64,000 nt of DNA, taken from positions 36,636,557 to 36,700,556 of the forward strand of contig OY997594.1 of assembly GCA_963921825.1 (NCBI GenBank), in the 5' to 3' direction. The stretch's first letter is position 1. Each line of letters begins with the position of its first letter. The position numbers and the translations under genes are program-made. Below are positions 12,321 to 24,063 of this stretch, piece after piece. A model generated the notes under the pieces. The model saw only the letters and a program-made list of their open reading frames with translations, was not told the origin of the DNA and ran no database searches. The DNA comes from Erodium maritimum. Taxonomy: Eukaryota > Streptophyta > Magnoliopsida > Geraniales > Geraniaceae.

Positions 12321-12388
12321 GTCTAAAAATTTTAAATTTTCCAGTTTTTCACCGATTTGACTGGCGTTGACCGGGAGTGGTTATTACA

Positions 12389-12952
12389 ATCCCTACTAGA
12401 TCCTTCTTGGTGGCGAGGGATTTCCAAATCTCGCTTGGCTTATGGTTGTTTCCTATGTGTAGTAGACACATTGAGGATACTTCTCACATTCTCATTACTT
12501 GTGGATGGGCTTTGCATGTTTGGTCCTTAGTCATTTCTTTGTGGTCTTCTATTTGTGGGGTGTGTCGGTTGTGTAAATATTGGTCCCGCCTCGGTCTTAT
12601 GGGTTTATGGTTCCTTTGGTTTACTCGGGACGCCAAGATCTTTCAGGGAGGTCGGTCCCTAATCTGTCTATCAATATGCGGAGAATTTAGTTTGCGGCCC
12701 TTACGTTGATCCAAGCAAAAGGGCAAGATCCGTCTCCTAGGTGTTGGATGGTGTGGCCAACTGAGGCCCTTTTTCAACATGCTTTAGCTCTTCCACCCTC
12801 CTCTTAGTTCGGGTGTTTCTCCCTTTTCAAGCGTTGCATCGGTGTCTTTTTTTTCCAGCCCTTTTGGATCTTGTTGTTGGATTGGTGGTTTGTGGTTTCC
12901 TTCCCTCAACCATACCACTGTTTTAATGCAATATTGTTTTTCTGACAAAAAG
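12389..12952 (+). pseudogene. LINE ORF2 remnant, zf-RVT end and 3' tail
   Basis: This continues the LINE cut at 8755. It shows the zinc-knuckle-like CSRHIEDTSHILITC motif (about 12453-12500), then the conserved ALHVWSLVISLW and LMGLWFLWFTRDAKIF segments of the plant LINE C-terminus, followed by a 3' UTR that ends near the A-rich gacaaaaag at 12945-12952. The first six bases repeat the target site of the Gypsy LTR. Confidence 0.8.
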
Positions 12953-13043
12953 AATTAGGATTCAATCTCTATCGTACATTAAAGTGGAGAATGAATTTAA
13001 GAAGAAAAAAAAAATTACCAATCAATAGTAATTATCTTTAACT

Positions 13044-14711
13044 TTTTTTTAAGGATAAACGATGGGTATTATAAATTAAATAGTGTTTACAAACAGAAAA
13101 CACTGAAACGGTAATACTGAAAAGGATATGGTAAATTAAATTCACCTACCCTAAACTATACACGTTTAACGGATACCTACCCCAAATAACGTATACATAC
13201 CCCAAACTAACAGGTGTAACAACATCCTCCATTCCATCCATTTATTGTTTATTTTTTAAGAAATTCCGAAACTACCCATATTATTACAATCCTAAAACCA
13301 ACTTCAACCCTAAATACAACCTTAAATAACTCTCTAAATCTAAATCTAACCCTAAAAATGGATTGAAAAATGGATGGGAGGGGGGTGTTGTTACAAACTA
13401 TTAGTTCGGGGTATGTATTCGTTACGAAATAACTTTGGGGTATTTATCCGTAAAACGTGTATAGTACGAGGTAGTTGAACGTAACTAACCTAAAAGGACA
13501 TAATAACAAGAAATTGCTCTAAGAGAAACATTTGTTGTGAGGAGGGTTGTACTGCGACATTGACCAAAGATCACCGATACAACGTCTCCAAACGGGGTTA
13601 CAACGACCGAGCAGGTCCATTGTTGAGACTTGTAGTAGCGGACTGGATACTCCACGGGGTTATCGGCGTGCGTCATCCTCCTTTGAGTGATAGTGGTAGG
13701 GCTCCTAAACGCGGGATTACTGACCTCCGAGCTGGTAGGGGAATACCACACCGGTTCTTGGTGGTACCGCTGCCACCTTACGTCCAGAGGGGCGGTGTAG
13801 CCGGCCAACGCCCCTCTGGACCACTTCAGATTCATTCCGCGAGGCGAGGGTGCGTTGAGCCCCCTGCCGCTACAAATGATGCCCCGTCCGGACTGTCGAA
13901 TGTCCGGGGCCGACCCAAAAAAATTAGATCCGACCCGGCTGTGGAACCCAGATGGCCAACCACCTGTCCCGATCCGACCCATCAGCCTTGATCCGCCTCG
14001 CTCCAAGCCCGAAAGCCTTGACCCGACCCTGACCCAGCTCGTGACCCATCTTCATTGCTCTGCCCAAATCCGGATCAACCTGCCTCCCAGGCCCAAACCT
14101 TCCTGGGCCTCTCTACTCTGAGCCTGGCCTGACCACACCCTGTTTCCATTGGGCCTCTGCCCAAAGAGGCAAAACGAGGCCCCGACCCATGCATCCCTTT
14201 CTTGGAACCCTAGGTGACCCTTGTCCCTCTTGCGGCCGCCTCCCCCTCCGACCGGTCTTATGCCCCTCTGCTGGACGAAAAATGGTGCCTTGGAAATCCA
14301 TCACCGGCATCGAGTCGGTTTCCTGAATCCATCCACCAAAAAGCCATTGCCGGAGTTGAAGATCCACAACCGACATCCGCCAGCCGAGTTCCCCCTCCTA
14401 GCCCAGGACTCCCCCCGACCAAACCCCATGGCTGCCCATCGCCTGTGCCTGTGCCCAAGGGACACCATACTCCGCCACTTGTGCCTAGGGACAGAAACCT
14501 TCTCCTTCGTCAAAGCGGTTCCAAAAGGAACCACCAGTGGAAGGGAGAAGAAGTACATGCCTACCAAGCCGGAGAAAAGGATCTCGATCGTGTTGCTGAG
14601 AACCATGACCGCCATTGCCGCCGATTCGCAGGTGCCGCCGGCCATCGCAAAACCTAGACTTGGTTTCGAGAGAAACCTAGTGGCTGCGTCTTAATACTGC
14701 AGAAATCACCT
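13044..14711 (-). mobile_element. RT-less LINE-type retroposon with perfect 16-bp TSD
   Basis: The sequence gtaattatctttaact stands at 13028-13043 and again at 14712-14727. Directly inside the left copy is a T-run, an A-tail on the minus strand, preceded on that strand by a LINE-like 3' end. The minus-strand 5' end (near 14650-14711) is GC-rich with an ctaggtttctctcgaaacc inverted motif like plant LINE leaders. The body (13500-14650) is GC- and Pro-rich with a 173-codon minus frame (14006-13485) and others, none matching a domain I know. No RT or endonuclease is visible. A MITE (13130-13491) sits inside. I infer an internally deleted LINE derivative. Confidence 0.7.
13130..13491. mobile_element. 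Mutator-type MITE, about 120-bp terminal inverted repeats
   Basis: The left end carries ctaccctaaactatacacg and the right end its diverged inverse complement, ctacctcgtactatacacg. The inverted match extends about 120 bp to the tccatccattt boxes on each side of a short spacer. The flanks aaaaggatat (13120-13129) and aaaaggacat (13492-13501) form a 10-bp target repeat with one mismatch, as expected for Mutator-like elements (9-11 bp). It has no coding capacity. It lies inside the retroposon 13044-14711 and is therefore younger. Confidence 0.75.
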
Positions 14712-14727
14712 GTAATTATCTTTAACT

Positions 14728-15200
14728 ACATTATGATGGTTCTTATAAGTGAGAGAAATTCTTAATTGAGAATATAATATCTATATTTAATAATTCTAAT
14801 AAATATAATTTTACATGAGTCACGATATGCCACTACAATTCCATGTTTATTTGTCCCATTGTATTCCAAACGCATGGGTTTTGACTCAAAGAAAATGTTT
14901 TAATCATACAAACATATCTAGTTTAGTGGTCAAGTGGTTGTATTTTAAATACATCACTGAGTCACTGTCCATATGTAAAAGCTAATCTTGAAACAAAAGA
15001 AACATTTCTTAATTTTGATTCCCTTTATCTTTATTTATGATTAGATAAAATTAGAACGACCCCTCGCCGTTCTACACTTTTTTCTCTAGTCTTTCCCTTT
15101 TAGAATACTTCTTTGAATGGCATCATTGTTCTATTTTCTTTCTTTGCTTTATAAACAAGTTGTTGCATTTTCTGTTATAACTAAATGCATGCCTTAAGCA
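14728..15200. other. AT-rich non-coding stretch
   Basis: I see no gene, repeat or RNA signature here. It probably represents the older DNA into which the retroposon at 13044-14711 was inserted. Confidence 0.5.
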
Positions 15201-15758
15201 AATAAAAAAGGGCTCTCTCTATAAACCCTACTACATAGGTAGGGAAGGGGAGGGATGGCGGCGAGTGCCTCCACAACAACCTGGCGGCGACGGTGCAGTG
15301 ACTGTGCGCAGTGGTTAGAAGCGACGAGAGGGAGCGTCCTTCCTCGGTGACGAATCGGGAGACAGGGCACGGTCTCGTGGATCTATTTTCCCCGATGTAC
15401 AATCGAAATCTTCTAGGAAATTTCTCGATCAAGATGGGGATTTCGACACTGATCGGGTGTTCGAGATCTCGGTGCGTGTTCCACGGTCGACTGAACGAAT
15501 GGAGTGGGATCGTATGTCGCCGACTGTGTTCGCCTGAGATAGTTTCTCGACAAACAAGTCTGGTGTTTTGGGAGAGGGTTGGGTCCTGTGTAGGTTTCGG
15601 AAGCACAGGTATGAGTTCCAATATCTCCAATGGGTCTGAGAATTGGTGTCTCCGGCGTGAAGTCAAGCGGAAACCGGTTAATTCGGGAACTGCTAAAGGT
15701 CAGTCCTCAACTGAATCGGACCAGAACAGGTGTTGTTGGCCGGAAGTGGGGTACTCGG
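15200..15758 (+). other. Unidentified GC-rich coding-like fragment
   Basis: The stretch is much richer in G+C than its left flank and has an open frame of 168 codons (15311-15814) that runs into the LTR and so is not a real gene in that form. In another plus frame (about 15365-15640) several segments look protein-like: DTDRVFEISVRVPRSTERME, then GVLGEGWVLCRFRKHRYEFQ. I do not recognise the family. It may be the 5' part of a LINE or another degenerate element. It is interrupted by stops and ends at the Copia LTR. Confidence 0.3.
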
Positions 15759-17446
15759 TGTTGGGTCTCGAGGTAGGGTTGAAGATGAACCAAATCGCAG
15801 CGGAAAATCAATGAAAACCAAGAGACGATTAAAACCATGAAACAACTAATAAAGAATGGATTCACAAGAGAAAAATTCAGCACTATTTCTTACCAAAACA
15901 AGAACACCGGGTAACGAATGATTTGGCTTGAGTCTCCATGACGCCTACGAATCCACATGGGAATCAAAGACACGTAGTTCTTCTCTTTGATGAGTAAAGA
16001 ACACAAAATGGAGATGAAACCTTGCCTTGGCCGAAATTGGGGAGGGGAGGGAGAGAAAATTGTGTTTTCTATTCTTGTCTTGTGTTTGTTATGTTGAAAA
16101 AAAGATGAGTTAAACATAACAAACGTCATACTTGTCAAACTAAAAGCATGGGACAAGTATGGTAACAAGTAAGGTGTAAATATGACAAAGTATGGCTAGA
16201 CAAGATGGGGTTAGGTGGTGAATCACCAACACCTTAATCCTTGTCTTGCTTACTTAGTACTAATTAATCAAGACTTGATTAATTAGTTCCATGGGCCGTG
16301 GTTGCATGGGCCTTTCATAGGCCTCTTGGAACATGGCCCGTGGCCATTTCCAACGAGGTCTCGTGATTCGCTCATCGCCTCCAAGCCTTCCACACAAGAA
16401 ATGTCCAACATTATCCGACGCGATCAATCCCAAGACTCCAAGCCTTTTCTTGATCCGTAATGTCCTATTCACTTACGGGAACATGACCCAAAACCCAGTT
16501 TTGGTCATGTCCGGAGACAACTCCCTTTTGGCCATTCTCCATAAATGTTTCAATGAGTTTCACCCTCCGGTGTGACCCTTAGGTTTATGCATGTCAATAG
16601 ATCAACGTAAAATCTCATTTTACTTTATCCTATTTAAGTGGAAACTAACAAGACTTTAGTATTGCCTGACACTGCATAACGAATCGACCCTGTCGATTCT
16701 AACCTTTCCGTCGTCCCTGTCATTATCCTTTTATCTCCGATATCCTGATTGAGATAAGGCATAGAGACGTCATCCTTATTATTCTCAATCATTGTTCCTT
16801 GCATGTGAGATGACTGAATATATGATACCTAGTATCATGTGCATGACCATGCTATTCTTTCAATCACCCTCGATCAAGCGGCCGAGAACCGATATCTTTC
16901 CCATACCGTAGTATGAGGGATAAATCCCTTAGTCGTCTTTCGTGTCACTCATGCAGTTCGTCTAGAAGCCAATCCTGGCCGTTATGGAAGCCCTGCTACG
17001 GACAACGTTAGGCTCAAGTCAAACTCAGTTCTTTACTGCATAGCGATCACAAAGACTCCTTGGTCTAAGGATACATGACAAGCTACGACAATGAATATGT
17101 TCATGACTTAATCTATGTCACATATTCATGTCGGGTCGTCCTATATCATGTCCCACATGATATCTATGATCAGACTCCGGAATCTCATTCCAATGACTAA
17201 AAGAACGTAAGCCATAAAGAGCCATCTTTCATACTAGTCGCTTCTAGTGAACCATTGTTGACTAGGGATCCATCGGGTGTGATCTATCTCGATCTATGGT
17301 TCTATTCGCATGGTGGGCATAGATCAGAGAACACATTGATACATTACACCCGCACATAAGTAATATAAAGCCGCTTTAATTTTATTGCTAACGATGATAT
17401 ATACGTTTGGACATTTAGGATTCTACTACGGGCACTAAGACTAACA
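15759..17446 (-). repeat. Copia 3' LTR, 1688 bp
   Basis: The ends are canonical on the minus strand: tgttagtcttagtgcc at 17446 and cgagacccaaca at 15759. The boundaries are confirmed by the solo copy at 52085-53772, which has the same ends, the same length by coordinates and a clean 5-bp target repeat. A 70-codon frame (16472-16260) recurs in the solo copy (53060-53272). Only a few percent difference is evident by eye. Confidence 0.9.
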
Positions 17447-20400
17447 ATCTCCCACTTGCCCTAGTTCCAATCTAAACTCTAATATGTCCCTATCGACATT
17501 ACATGTCTAACATGTTTAGACAGCGACAATGCCTTAGTCAAAGGGTTGGCTATGTTATCATTTGTTGCAATGTAGGTTAACTTCACTTCACCTCAGTTCA
17601 GTATTTCTCTGATGAGGTGGATACCCCGCAGTACATGTTTGAATTTGTTATGAGATATGGGCTTTTAGCTTGCACAATGGCCCTTGTGTTGTCGCAAAAT
17701 GGATTCACCGGGTTGGATGGGTTTTTGATTACACCCAACCCTGCCGTGATTTTCCAAATCCACATAGCCTCTTTAGCTTCCTCTGCAGCATCCATGTACT
17801 TGGCCTCTATCATAGATTTGGAAATGGTATCTTGCTTTGCGCTCTCCCAGCCAAAGCTCCATCATTCAGCGTAGACACATATCCTGACTGACTTCTAAAG
17901 TCATCTGGATTTGTCTTGGAAAACTAGCTTCTACTCATCATTCGACGACTAGTTCAGCATCATCTTTCCCCCGGGTTAGACTGATGTCTACTGGTACAAC
18001 ATAAGGCTTACGAGACGTCCGGTCTCGTACATGTCATGGCATATATGATCGATCCTACCCCTAGGTGCATGAGATTCGCATCATCATTTTCAGCTCATCA
18101 GGTGTCTTAGGACTCTGAGTCTTGCTGAGATGAATGCCATGACTAGTGGGTAAGAGTCCTTTCTTTGAATCGAGGATTGAGAACCTACTCAATGCCTTAT
18201 TTACATAGGTTCCCTAACTTAAATCCAAGACCCTCTTGGTGCGATCTCTACATATCTTAATCCCTAAGATATAAGAAGCATCGCCTAAGTCCTTTATTGA
18301 AAAACACTTACTCAATCAAGCTTTAGTCTCGTGCAAGGTTGGGATTTCGTTTTCAATGAGAACCGGAAAGGTAATCTTGCTCCCACTAGCCTTCTTATAA
18401 ACGCAAGATTCATCCTCGTTCTTGATTAAGCCAAATCCAATTACAACTTCATCAAAACAAAGGATCCAACTCCGAGAAGTTCGTTTCAATCCAAAAATGG
18501 ATTTCAACAACTTATAAATCTTTCCCTTATTCTTCGGATCGTCAAAACCTTTGGGCTGAGACATACAAACGTACTCAATCAAACTTCCATTTAGGAAAGC
18601 GGTTTTGATATCCACTTGCCATATCTCGTAATTATGATACGTAGTTATGTCAAGAAGAATTTGGATCGATTTTGACCACAAACACTAGGGAGAAGGTTTC
18701 CTCATAGTTAATCCATTGGATATGCCTATCACCTTTCGCCACAAGTCGAGTTTTTTAGGTCAGAGTGTTGTCGTCCGATGGTCCTCACACCATTGATGGG
18801 ATCAACCAATTCTCAAACTCGGTTGTCCGACATGGATTGCATTTCCACCCTCATGGCTCCTAGCCATAACTCGGAGTTGGGCCCATCCACGACTTCCTGA
18901 AAGGTGGATGGATCATCGTGATCCACCATGACTTCATTCTCACCTTCGGATACCATATCTTGGAGGTGGACGACTGATCCTTTCAGATTGCCTTGGACCT
19001 ACCGGAATTGTAACAGGAATTGGTTCTTACTCTACGACCATCTCTGGCTCCCTTTCTTTTGGGTTGTCAATTGGTTTAGACGGATCTGTACCACCCTGAA
19101 TTTCTTCGAGATGCACAGTCCTCCCAATGACGTTTTTGGAAACAAAACTCCTTTTCCATAAAGACCCCACCCCAAGCGACGAACACCATGTTCTCACTGG
19201 GTTTGTAGAAGTAGTATCCCCTTGTTGCTTTGGATACTACTCGAAGGTTCATATCGTAGATCTTGGTTCGAGCTTAGTCGAAACCAAATGTTTCACATAA
19301 GCCTCGCAACCACAAATCTTTATGAAGGACAAAGCGGGTATCTTCCCATGCCATATCTAAAATGGTGTCCCTTCCACATCCTTCGTCGGAGCCCGATTCA
19401 CTATGAATGCATTCGTCTCTAGAGCATAACCCCAGAAAGAGATTGGGAGATTAGTCCAACTGATCATGGATCAGACCATATCCCATAAAGTCCGATTTCT
19501 CCGCTCGGACACAACATTCAACTACGGTGTTCCAGGAGGAGTCCATTCTGAATAAATCCCGCTCTCCATCAGATGATCTAAAAACTATGTGTTTAAGTAT
19601 TTTCCACCTCGATCCAATCGAAGTGTTCTTAATACTTTTCACGAGCCGATTTTCTACTTCAGTCTTGAACTCTTTGAATTTATCAAAAGTTTCAGACTTA
19701 TGTCTCATCAAATAGACATAACCATATTTACTGTAATCAACCGTAAATGTGATAAAGTAGCTAAAACCCCTCCTAGCAAGCGAACTTATTGGTCTACACA
19801 CTCCCGAGTGTATTAGCCCCAATAACTCACCCGTCCTTTCCCCGCAACCGATGAAGGGCGCTTTAGTCATTTTGTCCATCAAACAAGCCTCGCACCTATC
19901 AATCGAATGAAATTCGAACGGACTTAAAAGTCCGCACTTCCGAAGTGCTGATATGCGTTTTTGTTTGTACGACCCTAATGACAACGCCTTATAAGAGTTT
20001 CAGTTCAAAAATTATATCCTTCCTTGTCTAACATGGACACGAATATAATTTTCCTACTAAAACTAGATATGCAATATACATTATGTAGCACAAAACTAGA
20101 CCTCTTGGCAAAGCAAGACTTATGGATCCTACAGCAGTCGCCACAACTCTGAGGTCCACTTCGTGTTTTCCAAACCTCTCTAACTTTCAACCATTATACG
20201 CTAGGTCATGTGTGAGATTCAGTCCTGGTATCTACACCCATGAGTCTTTGGAAGTAGAGAGATGTAGCTCTATATAGTTAATAACGGATGAAGGCACGAT
20301 CCCACCTCCCTTCCTTAGATCATCCAGGTTTCCTGATGAAGGCGCAGTCCTACTGCCCTTCTTTAGATCATCCAGGCTATCTAATGAAGGCGCAGTCCCA

Positions 20401-21850
20401 CTGCCCTTCTTCAGATCAATCGTGAACTTCCTGTAATCCCGGTTCCAATGACCAGGTTGTTGGTAGTAGAAGCAGACATTCTCAGGTGTCTCATCTTTCC
20501 CGACAAGTGCGCATGGGCCCCGCCCTTGCCACTTCCAATTCCTTGTTGACCATCAGAATATCCTTGGATCCTAGATCCCTGATATATATTCTTCTCAGCA
20601 GTTAATGACACTTTCATGTAACTCTGATATGGTCTTAGAGACATCTTTGTCAATGACATATTTTTTTGCGTTTAGGCTTGAGGATTATCCTCAAAGTTCT
20701 GTATCAGTCCAAATAGTTTGTCCCATTTAGCTTGACCCTGTCAAGAATTGTTTTTAATGACGAACTATTAATGTTCGCTAAATTTTCCATTTGATCTACA
20801 ACAGATAAAATTCAATTAGTAAATTGAATAAATTTTATGAAGATCAAGCTTAAACACCAACAATCGATTCTAAACCTTTAGAATCTGAAACCAAGATCCT
20901 TGATTCACTCGATTAAGTTGAACTAATGCTCACAACTTAATCGAGATATGTAGGTAGGACTCCATCCAATCACATCCAATGTGACTCTTGGCTAGGGTAT
21001 GTACTTATGTACACGGCTTACCCTATCTGTTACCCTAGCTCAACCTTAGGTTGAGAATCGTAGTCGGGTCCACCAATTTTCAACTATGGCCCGTCACTAT
21101 GTAGATGCTCCGCTAATGCGCACGACACCCACATATGTCGTCCAAACCTACTACCCCGCTTTCCCATGAATTCCCCGTTAATGCGCACGACACCCATAGG
21201 ACGGGGAGGTAGTAAGGTGTTGATAATTGGGAGGTATCAGACATGACCCATTTTTACTTGTCCGGTTGTGTTTAAAACTTTGGCACATCCTAGATGCGAT
21301 GAGCACATCAGCTATATTCCAAATGCAATGATGCCTCAAATTACATCCAATGTAATTCTTCCTTTTAACCCGTCAACTATATCCAATGTAATAACGATTC
21401 TAAGGGCTCACACACAAGGATTAAAAAATTCCAATTTTATCTTTGCATGTGAGGTGATATGCTCGGTAAATAAAGTTAAGCATGCAATTCTGAAACACAT
21501 AAAATTAATCATGCATAAACTAAACCAAGCATAAAGAGATAAATGTGCACATAATAGCCCGCTAAACTAACTCCCACTAGCTTCTTGAGCTCCACCAACT
21601 CTAAGTCCATGTCAACACCCGAAAAGCCACCAAATGACCTTTTCGCCCTTTCTTCGTCTTGAGTAAAAAATTACAATTTAATACACGACTCGCAGGTCGG
21701 GGATAAATAAATATTACAAATAAGTGGTTCGACGACCACGCCTTAAAAGAATAATTACACGCTAACTCTAACGGTTCACAGGCCGTGAAAAGCGATAAAT
21801 AATTAAAACGAGCTCGGGGCTATTATGTACACCATGCCAACATCACACCA
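15759..21850 (-). mobile_element. Copia element, minus strand, 3' LTR and internal region
   Basis: The 3' LTR is 15759-17446. Next to it, on the minus strand, stands a purine tract (caagtgggagat). Copia parts then follow upstream in normal order: RNase H near 17600-17880 (EAKYMDAAEEAKEAMW), RT near 18310-18690 (QVDIKTAFLNG), integrase and pre-integrase near 19450-19990 (CEACLMDKMTKAPF, YFITFTVDYSKYGYV), a zinc-finger/protease region near 20000-20660, and the Gag N-terminus near 20650-20790 (LNGTNYLDWYRTLRIILK). From 20790 to about 21850 lies a long leader. I find no 5' LTR, so the far end is undefined. It is a broken fossil with many breaks. Confidence 0.85.
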
Positions 21851-21879
21851 CACATCGTGTTATCAAAAAAGCATGTTAT

Positions 21880-22760
21880 CAAACACCATGTGATTTTCCG
21901 GTTTTATTTAATAGCCTGCATATACTGCTCTTTCTAAGGTACTGAAGAGTATCCCCCGAAAGGAGAACTCTTAGAAATAAAGAATTGAATCTAATTATTC
22001 GTCCCTAGCCTGAACCAATAGTAGTGCTAATCTGACCGTTGATTGGAGGATCATGTTTTACTGATCATACATATAGAGATACGAGTCAACGTCACAGATG
22101 TTAAAGAGTTTAATAGTGGATGACCTACAGTGAGAACACTCCACAGAACATGAGACATGAGTACTTCTCAACTACCAAAGTAGATCTTAGTCGTACAACC
22201 ATGACATCACCATACTATCTACATATCTTGCTTTATGTCTTGACGTTACCAATAGCTACTCCTGAAAAGATAGTTATTTGTGTTGTGCTCAGATATGGGT
22301 TGCACATTTGAGGTATATGAGTGATGGTCATAGGTACTTATCACTTGAATTAATGCAAGTCATATGTCATTATGGCCCATTTTGATGAGTGGAGGATTGT
22401 AAAAGGAGAATGGTCATTTGTGTGATTAGTCACCTACAATCCGACCTCGAGATCAAGAGAAGTGTTGGATTGAATTGAACAATAATAATGGTGCTTCGTG
22501 GCTTATAAGCTCTCTTTAAGAAGAGCATTAAACATCATCATCAAGGTTTGTAATGTCCGAATAAAAGGGAAGGGGTAGAGTGATTCAGAGGTGTAACAAC
22601 TCTTACGAAAAGACAGAAAAAAAGGAAAAGGCGGGAAGGACTCAGTAATACCGCGAGAGGGAGGCACCGCATCAGGTACCAGGTCAGTTGTTAAATTTTC
22701 TTTTATATAATATAAGATTTGTATAAAATGACGCTTTTACCTCTATATAACTTTTTTATC
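21880..22760. other. Unassigned non-coding stretch
   Basis: No gene is recognised. The segment 22000-22560 has the texture of a retrotransposon LTR or leader (many short direct phrases, no open frames), but I could not find TG..CA ends or a target repeat. Confidence 0.3.
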
Positions 22761-22769
22761 AGCAATGCA

Positions 22770-23280
22770 AAGGATATATTAAAGCTCCACGTTTCAGAGA
22801 TTGAAATGCAGATAAACTAACTTACAGTTACAATTTTGAAATCAATTCAGCAAGACAAATTGATGTGGGATCAAAGACAAGAAATGGAAACAAAAAAGAA
22901 ATGAGGAAACCAGCCATTTTGTAGTAAGAATCAAAAGTTCCTAAGTAAATCAAACTGATCAAATCCCTGAATACCAGCACTGAGACTAGTTAGGAGAGGA
23001 CTGGAATGGTTCTTTTCTTGAGCTTCAAGAAAGAGGCTGGATCTTCTTGCGAATGCAGAAAGGAGAAAACATAGTTTTGACTGAATGAAGCCCACTCCCA
23101 AGTAAAAGCTTGAAACTGAATTTAGGTGAGTATATCAGCTGGAGAGGCAGTGATGCCATTAAAAACATAGTTGTTCCTGGCCAATCATAATTGCCAATAA
23201 GTGATCTTGAGAATGTGAGACCAAGGTTTTTAAATAACTGAAGGTTGTAAGGATTTCCAAGAGATTATCAGGGAGGATAA
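22770..23280 (-). pseudogene. LINE ORF2 C-terminal fragment
   Basis: On the minus strand the stretch reads into the last part of a plant LINE ORF2: SHILKITYWQLWLARNNYVF followed by NGITASPADIL (about 23240-23130), and then a 3' UTR running toward 22770. The motif matches the xxLWxARNxxxFNG end seen in the LINE at 872-2131. Upstream RT sequence is absent and the frame is damaged, so this is a truncated dead copy. Confidence 0.65.
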
Positions 23281-24058
23281 ATTATGAGGCATTACTAGCA
23301 TAAGAAGTAAAAACATAATTACCTTCATATAACTTATGTTTAAAAATAATAAGTAACAACATGAAATCTTAATGTTCATATCACTTAGTTCGGATTTTTA
23401 TAAAACTATTTTTTAATGCAGTCCATTTCACATGCTTACTTGGGACAACTCAATCGAAAATCGGACATGATGATAATCCAATAATATGGTATAATGCACC
23501 AGTACATTAGGTGTTTCAATAATATGGAGGACAAGCCTAGATAGTGTCTTTGTATTCATACATATTTGATCAGCGTAGTTTCTATAGCCCCAAGTATGAT
23601 GTACATGCTCTTTATGAAGTGTGGCTTTAATCGATATGTGTTTTAGAGCATCTTCAGTGGTATACTATGACTAATGGTATGGAGCCATGGTAAGAGCTCA
23701 TTTTTTAGTTTCTCTCTTCTCCATACCACTAGCTCCTACCATAACATCTTCAATGGCAAACCATGACTAGTGGTAGGGAGCTATTGTTTGCACTTGAAAA
23801 TAAATTGTTCGCATTTTTTAAAATTTGTTGCCGCCACGTATCGGTGTGAGATTGGCCCGCTGACTAGCCTTGGGGCTGCCACGACTGGACGAGTCGCTGC
23901 AGGATCATACAACGACTGCCTGCAATGGCACCCCTTACCACAACGCCTACTACGACTGATCGTGACAACGAGCCGTGATAGAATCGTCGTAGGGCCTGCA
24001 ATGACACGCCTGCAACGACCGTTACAGATACTCTTAGTAGGGAGCCTAATTGTGTATA
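23280..24058. other. Non-coding DNA with MITE-like repeats
   Basis: Two related copies of a phrase starting catcttcartgg occur at about 23648 and 23744, each followed by an atgactarTGGTA-type segment. An inverted version (ccataccactagctcctacc) lies between them. This suggests the remains of one or two MITEs, but I cannot define ends or a target repeat. Otherwise I see nothing. This is the left flank of the Copia element at 24064. Confidence 0.35.
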
Positions 24059-24063
24059 TAAAA

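Larger units (their letters stand above)
8756..12388 (-). mobile_element. Solo Gypsy (Tekay-like) LTR, 3.6 kb
   Basis: It begins tgtcatgcccc and ends ggttattaca, which read on the minus strand as TG..CA. The target repeat atccct flanks it on both sides (8750-8755 and 12389-12394). No internal region is present, so it is a solo LTR left by LTR-LTR recombination. It is longer than its relatives (2.7-3.2 kb) because of an internal tandem duplication of about 657 bp. The host sequence is a LINE ORF2 that continues on both sides. Confidence 0.9.

Noticed and set aside
13485-14006. 173-codon minus-strand frame and overlapping plus-strand frames as host genes
   Set aside because: They lie inside a retroposon with a perfect TSD and have no recognisable domain. 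High GC content explains the long frames on both strands.
15311-15814. 168-codon plus-strand frame as a gene
   Set aside because: It runs across the LTR boundary at 15759, so its last part is LTR sequence. No matching splice or regulatory signals are visible.
20881-20893. gaatctgaaacca as a minus-strand primer site
   Set aside because: It agrees with the inverse of the initiator-Met site at only 10 of 13 positions and the adjoining sequence is not LTR.
21806-21820. ctcgg near 21812 as the far target repeat of the Copia element at 15759 (its left flank is ctcgg)
   Set aside because: No LTR end (ctaaca) adjoins it and no 5' LTR sequence is found there. A 5-base match is expected by chance.
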